Notes under the pieces: generated by a model
The model's database searches: none
Seen by the model: only the letters and a program-made list of their open reading frames with translations
What the model was told of the DNA's origin: nothing
Shown here: positions 1-9,631 of the stretch, in pieces
Numbering within the stretch: the stretch's first letter is position 1
Layout: each line of letters begins with the position of its first letter
Position numbers and translations under genes: made by a program
NCBI GenBank assembly: GCA_030141605.1
Contig: JAQGDQ010000204.1
Coordinates: 23,501-87,500, forward strand
Length of the DNA stretch: 64,000 bases
Source of the DNA: Tubiluchus corallicola
Taxonomy: Eukaryota > Priapulida > Priapulimorpha > Priapulimorphida > Tubiluchidae
Reading direction: 5' to 3'

Positions 1-185
1 GCTCACAGTTCTCTTTTCCGAAAGGTGTTGCTTGTATGACAAAATAGCAGATTCTTGTTATTACTCTGGAGTAAATTAGTTTATAATGAAAATTCACTAT
101 TTTGTGCATTTGTGTTAGATAATAGACTTTACAGGCGTTAGTGCTGCCTAACACTTTGAATTTATTTATTAATTTTACTTTATAG

Positions 186-273
186 GTTTTATTCAAGGCT
201 GTAAACCGCGCTTACTCTGCTCATGATGCCTACGTTGGACTTGATGACGTGCAGTTAATTCCAAAGGATGATT
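186..273 (+). CDS. MAM gene exon a: end of first visible MAM domain
   Basis: A pyrimidine/AT-rich acceptor ending tttatag precedes it, and a gtaaat donor follows at 274. It reads in phase 0 and contains YVGLDDVQLIPKDD, the typical last strand of a MAM domain. It ends in phase 1 with a single T. The open frame runs on past the donor to 614, but that extension has no MAM-like character. The preceding exons lie outside the window. Confidence 0.8.
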
Positions 274-935
274 GTAAATATAGACAGAAAATAATGTTTT
301 TCAGTTATCTGTACTTACAGGAGCAATGTGACTTTTATATATCAAAAAGTGTCAACCTATTACAGCTTTTAACTAACATGAAAGCTAGGCGTAATCTGCA
401 ACGTTTAATTGAACTGGCTTCAGGGGCCTCAAAGTTACGTCAAGTGCGCTTGGTTTGGGCACAACCAATTAGTGTCCCATATATGACCCCGCCAAACCCC
501 AAAATCAATGTTAAGTGTCAGGGTCAAGGTGTAAAAGTAGTGTACTGCTCCCAAGTGCCAACTTTCATTGGCTTTGCTTCAGTGACTTTCTGGATACACT
601 GCGGAAGATTCTGATTTAACTCGTTTTAAAGGTAAACTTTGCTGCCGACGCGGATGACTTGTCAGTAATAAACTAGAAGCCATAAGATACAAGAAGTTTA
701 TTTTTTCATCAACTTTTTTTCCACAGAGTCACCTTAACAAAGAGAATGCGGTTGAGTATTGTAATGAAGAAGAAGATAGTGAGCCTCAGGTCCCATCGCT
801 AAAGCCAGGATGAGATTATGAGCGGGCGGACCGTACGGACGTAGAAAATCTACTCTGGGTCCTTAGTGTGTTGGTACTAGTATGATATATTTTCGTGCTT
901 TATTGAACTTGTTACTTCATTTTCTTATTTTGTAG

Positions 936-971
936 GTACGTACGTAACAGAACCTCCTGTAGTGACCCAAG
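936..971 (+). CDS. MAM gene exon b: 36-bp micro-exon carrying the closing Cys
   Basis: It is bounded by an acceptor ending ttttgtag and a gtacgt donor. The T left over from the upstream exon joins GT here to make a Cys codon, giving CTYVTEPPVVTQ, which is the closing Cys plus a linker. Phase 1 in and phase 1 out fit both neighbours. In the next MAM copy the same stretch is fused to the closing exon (7363-7459), so this copy has an extra intron. Confidence 0.6.
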
Positions 972-1411
972 GTACGTATAAATTTTATAGACATTCTTTA
1001 TATAAAGTGTGAATAGGTACTATGTGCCAAGTAATTACTGCACAGAAAACAAATTTATCATCGGCAGTAATTTTAAAATATATAAAATCGTTGTAACATT
1101 TCTAAAGACTAAAGAATAATTAAATCTGCATTGCCATAAAAGTTAGTAATGCGTTAGTGCTATTGGTGTGGATTGTCGTAGATTCAAATGTCAAGTTTTG
1201 CGTAGCTATTACGCGTTGACTCACTAAAGCATAAATCATAGCGTAGGAAGTTTCGAGTGCGCATAAGCAAATCCATACACGTTTTTAATTTTAAATTTTA
1301 GTGGTACTTTTTGCTGACATGCAGACAATGAACAAACTTGTTAAATTTTCGCTAGCTTTTCAATTGCAATGTGCATCAATAGGACTGTAAACTGCATTGC
1401 TTTCATTTTAG

Positions 1412-1570
1412 AACCACCAGAGACATCACCTACTTCGTGCAACTTTGATGTCCAAGGTGAAATATGTGGCTATGAAATCACTAGTGGAGATCGGTTAGCG
1501 TTGTCCTGGGAGCAATGGAGTCGCGACGTCAGATTGCCCTGCAAGTTTTCCCATACAGGAGGCGCTGCAG
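1412..1570 (+). CDS. MAM gene exon c: opening of second MAM domain
   Basis: The acceptor ends cattttag and the donor is gtggga. It reads phase 1 to 1. After a Pro/Thr linker it shows the MAM opening CNFDVQGEICGYEI, with two early Cys, then WEQWSRD and a further Cys. Length and phase match the opening exon of the next domain (7702-7854). Confidence 0.8.
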
Positions 1571-2096
1571 GTGGGATATAGAAACATATTTTATAGAACC
1601 GTTTTTAACAGCTCATTACTTTTTGTTAAAAACAGTTGCACTGCTTGTTTTTGTCGTTGTTCATGTTAGCAGTGTTTGACTATTCGTGCAGTTGCCGTCA
1701 TTGTATCCGTCGTTCTAATACAGTATAGTTTTCCAAAATTTTGATAACATTCATGAGCAGCGTGGGAAGTATAGGAGTCATTAGAATATTTTTATCTACT
1801 TTTTTCACAAATTATTTCAAGGAAACGATGTTGCATTTGGTTGGCGCTCGTCAGAGATAAGAATGCTTTATTTCGCCTAGATGGGACTTTTAAGAAGTTT
1901 GATATTTTAAAGAACGAGAGAGGATAAATTTGCGAGTTTTTCTGCCATATTCTAGAGATGGGCTTTTATAACCCTGCATTCCGTTTTTAGCTGCAATTTT
2001 ATCTTCTATTCATCGTCAATATAAGTCTGCTCACATATATATTATAAATAAATAAAAATAAAGATTTCTAACTGCAAGAGCAGATTGAATACAATT

Positions 2097-2162
2097 GTAA
2101 ATTGTACACATTAGAGTGACTCCATGTTTGTAAACTGTACACATTAGAGTCACTCCATGTTT
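2097..2162. repeat. Two-copy 33-bp tandem duplication in an intron
   Basis: Two adjacent 33-base units sharing gtacacattagagt and ctccatgttt differ at only a couple of positions. They lie in the intron between exons c and d of the MAM gene. Confidence 0.8.
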
Positions 2163-2336
2163 GTTTTAAATCGTTAGGAGAGGATTGTAATTATAGATAA
2201 TCAGCCAGATAATAGATTAGAGATAATGAAACTGAAAACATTCCTTACTTTACTTTACTTGCCTATATAGTATGTCCTCATAGCCTATAAAATTATTTGT
2301 TTTTAAATATCTTTTATTTTTGTCATTGCATTTTAG

Positions 2337-2629
2337 GTTCGTTCATGTACGGTATGAGCTACCGACCACTAGTCACTCCAATGAACAGCAATCTGACATC
2401 ACTCGTCCATGAGACTGAATTGTACCAAAAAATGCCATGCAGTCTGAAATTCTGGTACAGTGCAGTTCTAGGCGGAAATCCGCTCATTGTGTACGCCGTC
2501 GATATTGAAACTGAAAGGCAAAAACTGCTTTGGTCAAGTACGAGCCATGCGGCGCCCTCGCAACATCAGTGGCTGTTAGGCGAAGTTGACTTTACCGCTC
2601 ATTTTGACTGGAATTTTAAAAACTTCAAG
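2337..2629 (+). CDS. MAM gene exon d: middle of second MAM domain
   Basis: The acceptor ends cattttag and the donor is gtttgt. It reads phase 1 to 0 and gives 97 whole codons plus the split Gly. It contains the GSFMYG entry strand, the central PCSLKFWY motif with the third MAM Cys, and LLGEVDF, followed by FDWNFKNFK at the exon end. The domain continues only at 7363, after a 4.7-kb intron containing a LINE. Confidence 0.85.
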
Positions 2630-3539
2630 GTTTGTGTTTCTCTTTTAGCTTGAGTATAGAAGCCTCAAAATTACATTTCCTGTTATACTTTAATATACTT
2701 AATGAAACTGAACAATTTTTACACAGAATAAGAGAATACAGTGCAGCAAAGCATTATTTATTTGTTTATGTATGATCCACCCGTCAACTTTAGTGATTCT
2801 CACGCCAAAGATTCATCGATTTCTCGAGTCTATTCGTGTTCCAACAAATATTTTTGCAGTCCATCAATTTCTCAGCATGCTGGTCTCTCAACGTTTGGTC
2901 TTTTCATCCATTTATCTAAACAATTAATGCTTTTTTAACCACATTATTAACAAATAGCCCATAATCATAACCCCAGCGTAATTCTAAAGCACCATTAACC
3001 TTGAACAGTAACTCATGGACTAAAGAGATAATGTACCACTACACCGTCAAACCGAGAAGGCAAATGGTGCATACACCCCCGCAAGACCCCCAGCCCCAAT
3101 GAACGCGACAATGCACTAAATCTGTAGACTCACAATTGTGAAACGAAATAGCCGACGGAAAGCCCAAAGGGTCAAAAAGAGATTATAATACAGATTTAAT
3201 CCCGCCCATGTGCAAGAAAGATATTGATAGGTGTGTTGGTGTATCGGAATTAGAATTTCAAGAGTGAACTTGAAAAAATTATTAAAAAGATATAGTTCGT
3301 AACAGGAAAAAAATGGCTAATTAGTTGCCAAGTCTATTATTCATAAAAAGTGGCTTCTTAGTCGCTTCATGAGTTTCTTAAATTTTCTTTAATTTACACG
3401 TGTGTACCACATTCTGTGTTACCACAGATGAACGTTGTTGGTCAATTAGCTGCAAAGAGATTAAAAATCAAGTCAATGAGGAATTTACGAAGCACTCGAA
3501 AATTTACGAATTTTCAGCCTTGATTTTATTATAGCAATA
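2630..3539. other. Intron sequence, nothing recognised
   Basis: This is the first part of the 4.7-kb intron between the middle and closing exons of the second MAM domain. It holds no convincing exon or recognisable repeat protein. The frames present are short and composition-driven. Confidence 0.5.
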
Positions 3540-3789
3540 ATAAATCTTTATTTGAAAAAAGAAGTTATTTACCATCCTTCTATTTGTAATGAAGATTTTA
3601 ACAAAAACACTTTGTAACATTGTTTATTTCTTTAAACTTTTAAATGGATGAAGGCCTAAGGTTACGAAAAACAATTCACACAATTTTCATTAATTCACCA
3701 CACTTATAATTACACTTTACAATAATGTTTTTCCAAAACATAAACAAAAAGAAGACAGAATATTTAAGCAGACAAATATTTGCGACACT

Positions 3790-4340
3790 ATTTATCGGCA
3801 TTCTAATAGTTTTTTACGATTATTTCCTTTACAATACTTATGAAATTTTACATTCATGAATGTTCCTTTCACTTTTCATCTCTCTCAGATTCAAAGATGG
3901 AATTCGGTTACGCAGTGACATCCTGTTATCTTTGTTTATCAAACTACAGCAAAAAATTAAATGTTCAGCAGTTTGTTCTTCTCTCTGGTCACAGCCATAT
4001 CTGCCATTGATGCTTTGATCTCTCTGATGATAAAAAAATCTAATTCCTCTACTTAAAAGTAAATTATTTGCCGTCATCTCAACGAGTCTTTTGCCTTTAT
4101 TCAATGGAAGTGCTTTATCTCAAGTGCTTTCATTGCAGTTGCCTTTCTCCTTGTAGCTGCGCTCGGTTCCTCAGTCTGTTTGACCATATCTTCAACCTGT
4201 ACGCTGTAATATAAGTATTGGAATAACGCATCATTTGCATGGGCACATCGCGTAATTTCAAGCTGCGGTTATTTGGTTCCCAAAATATTTTTAGATAGCG
4301 TTTGAAGTCATTTGCGTGCTTGGTCAGCATCATATTTGCA
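3790..4340 (-). pseudogene. LINE ORF2 remnant: C-terminal Cys/His region
   Basis: The minus-strand frame at 4104-3838 contains CDQREEQTAEHLIFCC, the C..C..ET-EH-C pattern found at the end of many LINE ORF2 proteins. Adjacent frames up to about 4550 probably belong to the same coding region but are too worn to assign. Confidence 0.6.
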
Positions 4341-4899
4341 TTTCTTCAGTTGAACTGTTGCTCTTCATTTTCAGCTAGTTTTCTCTTTAATAAATCTCTA
4401 TTGTTTTCGTTCCATAAGTTCAGCATAAGTTTAACTATATCACCTTTTAAAATTAAAATGTCCATTGGAGCTAATTCACACATTTGTTCTAATTTATCTC
4501 TAGCTGGATTCCAGCCTGTTCCACTAGCTGTCTTCATTACATCGTAGAGCAAATAATAGAAAAAGGTATGCTTCCTAAACAGCCACTTCAGAAGATGGGT
4601 AGCAGAACGACTTTGAATACATTAATTATAATTGGTAATCTTAACCCCGAATATCTTCTACAGTTTTTCTTGATGCATAACCATCTATGCCCTTCCTTTT
4701 TCCTTGTTCACTTAGATGCTTATTATTACAAAACTTCTGAACAATGGTTAGACCAAGAACTTTACTGTCAGGCGAATACTGGATTTCACTTCGTCAAAAT
4801 ACTAGATTTAGTGGGTGATTATCTTCGTCCCAAGCTCCAATAAGTAGTGCTTCTTATTAGTCTTATTATTCTTCTTATTATGCGTCTTACGAGGTTGTG

Positions 4900-5560
4900 T
4901 ATTTGTCATCAGTCGCCATTTCTGGCACTATATGTGTAGACTTTCACAACAACTCTGAGCAGTTTGCATACTTATATCAGTATTTTGACTCGATATGTGC
5001 AACGTACCGTCATTGGCGTATTTAAATTTCTGCACATATTCAGGCATTTGGTTAAATATGTCTGCTACAAAAAATATAAACAGCGTCGGGGACAAAGCCG
5101 AACCTTGTGGTAGCCCAAAATGACAACGATGTTCCTCAGATGTAAACTGTTGACTTTAATGAATATCCTTCTGTCTTTAAGGAAACTAGCAATGAGTTTG
5201 AGAATGTTGTCGTTTGCACTGTGAAGTTTGTACAACAAGCCATCAATCCATACCGTGTCGCACTCTTTAGCGAAATCACAGCATATCGTTATTCCGAAAT
5301 TATTATCGCAGATGTCTTCTTCTACATTTGCTACTAATCGCATAAGGTAGCCTATAGTATTTTTTGTTTGCACAGAAGCCCTATTGCACCTTATCAAAGA
5401 GGTTACCTGACAGATGTTGTTTCAATCTACAGGTAAAAAGACGTTCTACTAGTTTGCCAATATAAGACGAAATAGCAATAGGACGATAATTATTTGGGTT
5501 ACTGTAGTCTATTTTATCTGGTTTCTTCACAATTGTTACTTTGGCAACATTCCATGGCTA
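4900..5560 (-). pseudogene. LINE ORF2 remnant: reverse transcriptase
   Basis: In order, the minus strand shows VKKPDKIDYSNPNNYRPIAI (fingers motif), then CDFAKECDTVWIDGLLYKLH (palm motif with the first catalytic Asp), then SFLKDRRIFIKVNS. The active-site block reads YANDGTLHI where YADD is expected. Stops and frameshifts separate the blocks. The Asp-to-Asn change and the breaks show that the enzyme is inactive. Confidence 0.8.
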
Positions 5561-6460
5561 TGTTTCATTTTCTAGAGCCAAATTTGTCATGTGGATAACC
5601 ACAAGTTTCCGAGTGACCGAAGTTTTTGTTCATGCGTGGATGTATGCCGTCATTATCTAACGATTTGCTGGTCGTTCGCAATACCCTAATGACGTCATCT
5701 AATTCTTGGAGCGTTGAATTAAGTATTTCGTTTTCATCTGACGAGTTTCATTTATTTCTCGTAGCCTATCATCAATATCCCTTTTAAAGTTATCATCAAA
5801 GGATTTATTTGATAAATGGTTACCCATTGAAGAACGACTTAGAAAGCAGCTCTGTTTTTTCTTCTTCTTTAACTACAAATTCGTTGTTGCATATCAGAAT
5901 TTCCAGTTTTGCTTTGTTTCGGATTTTACAAAAACACGTTTATAAATTTTGTCCAAATTAATAAGTAAGATGTTGTGAGTTAGCTTTTCAGTTTCTCTCC
6001 TTACCAACTGTTTGTCTCTTCGCTTAAAGCATCATCAAATTTTTTTGTGGTTTGTAGATAAAGTGCTTTGTTTTGAGGGGTTGAGTATCTCAGAAACTCT
6101 TTTTTACATTTTCTTATTCATTGTGACAATGTTGACAAATTTGCTGACCAAAACAGCTGGCTATGTTCACATAAGGTTTCCTTCTTAGATATACGTAATT
6201 TGTGTAAAGTAATAAACCTTTAAACCATCTCTATTCAATAGCAGAGCTATAAATTCATCATACTGTTACTCTATGGCTGCTTCTAGTCCCGCTGACTACC
6301 TAAGCGAATCAGCATTTTTTATATCAAAATAATACGACTCCTGGTTCAGGAACTTTTGTCTCTTTCTTAATATTAATTTCTGAGATCACCGTTATATGGG
6401 CCATCAAAGGTGCACCTGCAAATAATTCTACTTCATCGTCTACTCTCACGTAGTAGTGAA

Positions 6461-6960
6461 CTAGTACTTGAACTTGAAGTAAACGTACAATTTGTTGGAA
6501 CTTACGTATCAATAAGAATAATTTCACTCCAAATAAGGTCATTTATTATGCGCCCATGAAGATTTGCATAAGTCGTGGTATTTTGAAACACTTTAGCAAC
6601 GTTTTTAATTGTATTTTGTGAGCTTGGGGGAACGTAGACGGAGGCAACTAAAAGACGCTGTCTTTCACCCTGGATCATTACCCATACTGCATCTAAATTT
6701 GGTTCTCCTAGAGCAGTTTTTCTGCATGCTTTAATGTCATTTCTGATATACAGAGCCACTTCACCTGATCTTGCACTGCCACTTTTAATGTACGTTGTAT
6801 AATTGCTTAAGTTTATGTCACCTCGGTTTGGTGTACTTATATCGATTTTGACCTCTTGTACAGCCACAACGTGACACGAGTTCTTATTTACATAGTAGTT
6901 CAGCCAAATATCTTACTGACAGATTATTTATGTTTATATGACAGGTTATGAATTTTTTCC
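6461..6960 (-). pseudogene. LINE ORF2 remnant: endonuclease domain
   Basis: The longest open piece (6867-6502, minus) starts with MAVQEVKIDI, matching the VQE(T/V)K motif near the active-site Glu of the endonuclease/exonuclease/phosphatase family. It continues with GEVALYIRNDI and LLVASVYVPPSS, both usual LINE endonuclease landmarks. After that the frame becomes scrambled. Confidence 0.75.
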
Positions 6961-6989
6961 CTTTTTAATTTTTTTGACGTTCTCTTTGT

Positions 6990-7140
6990 AAATTGAACAT
7001 TCTCTATCCCATGCAAAATGCGCCTCTTTACAGTTGACGCATTTTTTTAACTTTAGATGCACAAGTGTTTGTGGTGTGCGAGCCAGCACACTTGCCACAC
7101 TTTGCCACTTTTTTACACCATTTGGCTATGTGGCTATGCC
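6990..7140 (-). pseudogene. LINE ORF1 remnant: gag-like zinc knuckles
   Basis: Minus-strand translation shows HIAKWC, then CGKCAGSHTTNTC (CX2CX3HX4C), then after a one-base shift CVNCKEAHFAWDREC (CX2CX3HX6C). This tandem knuckle set is typical of the ORF1 nucleic-acid-binding protein of Jockey-like LINEs. The frame is broken between the knuckles. Confidence 0.7.
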
Positions 7141-7362
7141 TTGATTCTGATTTTATTATATTAACAACGTCTAACAATTTTCGGTGTAATAGCGCAGCTG
7201 GTTATTAGCTTTCCTCTTATTTGGAATTTGAGAGAATTTGTGTCCATATTTTCCCAGTAAATGTAGTACTTTTCTACACGTATTAAAGATGGTGCAGCTT
7301 TTTCTGGCTTACGTGGCTTAGCTGAGTTTTAACAGTTAATGTTTGACTATTTTGCACTACAG

Positions 7363-7459
7363 ATCTTATTTGTAACAACGACAAACCAAAATCAAGCTTC
7401 AGTTGTTTGTATAGACGGCGTTAACTTACAGTTTGGAGAATGCCAACCGGAAATTCCTG
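7363..7459 (+). CDS. MAM gene exon e: close of second MAM domain
   Basis: The acceptor ends gcactacag and the donor is gtaaat. It reads phase 0 to 1 as ILFVTTTNQNQ, then VCIDGVNLQFGEC, the closing strand and final Cys of the MAM fold, followed by the linker QPEIP. It is homologous in position to the exon at 186-273. Confidence 0.8.
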
Positions 7460-7701
7460 GTAAATTATTTTCTGCATTTCACCCAATCAATATCATTATG
7501 AAATTTCGATTTACCATTATTTTATCATTAAGAAAATAAAAAATAACATCAATATTGTTTCTTGTATATTATATTACCACGATTGCTTTGCCGTCCATTT
7601 TTTCAAGACAATGTTCATAAGTTTATCGAAGTAATATCACATACCTATCAATACATATATATTTGAATCTATATTTACAAATCTTTTTATTATTATTTTA
7701 G

Positions 7702-7854
7702 AACCTAGCGTCTCGCCTATTCCGTGCAACTTCGAGTACGGTGTCTGTGATTACACTGTAACGGATATCGGCGGGACACCGTGGACAAGGAATGAGATAT
7801 TTACTGCCACCCCGCAAAACCCACTTGGTAGTGATGCTGATGGTGAAAAATATG
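7702..7854 (+). CDS. MAM gene exon f: opening of third MAM domain
   Basis: The acceptor ends attttag and the donor is gtaaat. It reads phase 1 to 1. After linker residues EPSVSPIP comes CNFEYGVCDYTV, a canonical MAM opening with the first Cys pair, and then TPWTRNEIF. Confidence 0.85.
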
Positions 7855-9100
7855 GTAAATTGAATAGTAGTAATAATTATCTTTAAGTAACGATAGGATT
7901 TTAAAAATTTAATCAAGGCAAATATACGAAGAAAAAGTATAATGTGAGAGGTGATAGGATGCAGGACATAAAGCAAGGTCAGATAAATTTGGACAAGATT
8001 TCGCAAGAGTACGACTATGATGACTTGTGAAGAGAGAGATGAGGTAAGATAAAGCAACGTTGGGGTGGGGAGAGAACTCTTGGCAGAAAGCTATAATTGG
8101 AAACGCCGTTTAGGTTTATATATCCGAGAAAAGTGACTAAGAATGTATCGATAACAGTGGAATCCAACATACGGTCTCCTGTTGTTGTAATGATCTAACT
8201 TCTGAAATAATTTGCATATGGTACTGCAGTTACCCGTGGACTGGTACCAGGGTTTGTTGCCTTAACTCTCTTGGCATATTGCGAAACCATATTGTCCTAC
8301 AGTCCCTTGCTCATCAAAGCTCAGTGTTGCTATATGTACAGACAGTTTGTTTGTAGACTTACTCTAGACATTTTTGATGTAGAACAACTGTACATAAATG
8401 CGTTTTTCATCGGGCTTTTTATCTGCGTAATTCTAGAAAATTGTTTCTCTGAAAACTACAACCTTATTTAAGAAGAATATAGCCGGTGAAATGATACACT
8501 AGCGAAATGCTATACTGATGAAGTGTAATATTATTTAAATACTTAGGCCTACTGTACTAATCGCAGGGACAATGATAGACTGGCGAAATATGCACTGTCG
8601 ATACGATTCACTGGTGATACGTAACACTGGGGAAGTGGTTGATTACCTTCCATGCAACAGCACCAAAATTTATAATGAATGAAGAGACTTGTATTGAATA
8701 CGACAAACAATACGTACATTATGCGTTAAATGAGAGACGAGGCAAAATTAGTTTCCTGCTTTGTGTCGGGAAGAAGGAACTATTTTCCGGTCATTTTCAA
8801 AAGCCTTGGGTCTGTATTTCGAGAAAAATGTCCTGTAATTTGATATAGCTCGCCTAAAAGTATTAGCACGTTTGTTGTGAAATAACCAATAATTATATAA
8901 GGTTATTCTGATTATAACTAAAGAATCAATTATCAATGATTGGTGATTAACCAATGACTTTCTATGTTTCGACAACGTAAGGATTGTTTTAGATGGCTTC
9001 ATTTGACAGCAAGAAAAATTGACTTACGCTGGCATAAAAATTCTAGTCAATATATATATATAGTAGAAAACTGCATTTTATACTACCTTTGTTCTTGCAG
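7855..9100. other. Intron, nothing recognised
   Basis: This lies between the opening and middle exons of the third MAM domain. Only short AT-rich frames are present and no repeat family is recognised. Confidence 0.5.
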
Positions 9101-9375
9101 GACATTACATGTTTGTTGGCGGGAATCAGTACGGTACATTTAAAACAGAATTAATCTCTCCTGAGCATTCAGCAGAATATGAAGCTGATAAACTGACATA
9201 CTGGTATTATACAAGTGAAGACAACCCCATTAATCTAACAGTCGAGGTTAGATTTTCCCAGGGAACAAAAGAAGAAGTTGTTTTGCTCTCTGATGAGCCT
9301 GAACATTTTGACAAAACAGTAACATGGCAACACCAGACATTTGATTTGACACCCACAAATGGAAGAGATTTTTCA
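9101..9375 (+). CDS. MAM gene exon g: middle of third MAM domain
   Basis: The acceptor ends gttcttgcag and the donor is gtaagc. It reads phase 1 to 0. It begins GHYMFVGGNQYG, the usual MAM entry strand, and carries KLTYWYYTSEDNP where other copies have a Cys before FWY. The third and fourth MAM cysteines are therefore missing from this domain. Confidence 0.85.
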
Positions 9376-9552
9376 GTAAGCTCAAAAACTATAAAACTAT
9401 AAATAATTATTTTGCAAAACATGAGCAAATATCATGTAATGACTATAATGATTACTTTTTTTTATAAATTCTTAGCAGATGGAAAGTTCTTTTCAGCATC
9501 TAAGGAATTGTACCGGAAAAAAATCACATAGCTAATCGAGAAATCTTTTCAG

Positions 9553-9631
9553 TTTGTTTTTATAGCAGCAACATCTGGTCCAATTTCCAACAAATACATC
9601 GGAATTGATAAAATTGACGTAACGTTAAAAG
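9553..9631 (+). CDS. MAM gene exon h: close of third MAM domain
   Basis: I placed the acceptor at cttttcag (ends 9552), because a later AG at 9562-9563 would put the closing strand in the wrong frame. It reads phase 0 as FVFIAATSGPISNKYIGIDK and then IDVTLK, and ends in phase 1 at a strong gtaagt donor. No closing Cys is present. Confidence 0.75.

Larger units (their letters stand above)
3540..7190 (-). mobile_element. Decayed non-LTR retrotransposon (LINE, Jockey/CR1-like), antisense inside MAM gene intron
   Basis: Read on the minus strand, the domains come in LINE order. They are gag-like zinc knuckles (about 7140-6990), an apurinic-type endonuclease (about 6960-6460), a reverse transcriptase (about 5560-4900), a thumb-like segment (about 4830-4740) and a C-terminal Cys/His motif (about 4105-3840). 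A 3' end near 3545-3560 contains aaataaagatttatt. Several frameshifts and stops interrupt it, so it is dead. The 5' end is truncated or diverged within ORF1. Both limits are approximate because I could not identify a target-site duplication. Confidence 0.8.

Noticed and set aside
249-614. MAM exon extended to the end of its open frame
   Set aside because: A donor at 274 and the Cys-restoring exon at 936 give a proper MAM end, while the extension has no MAM features.
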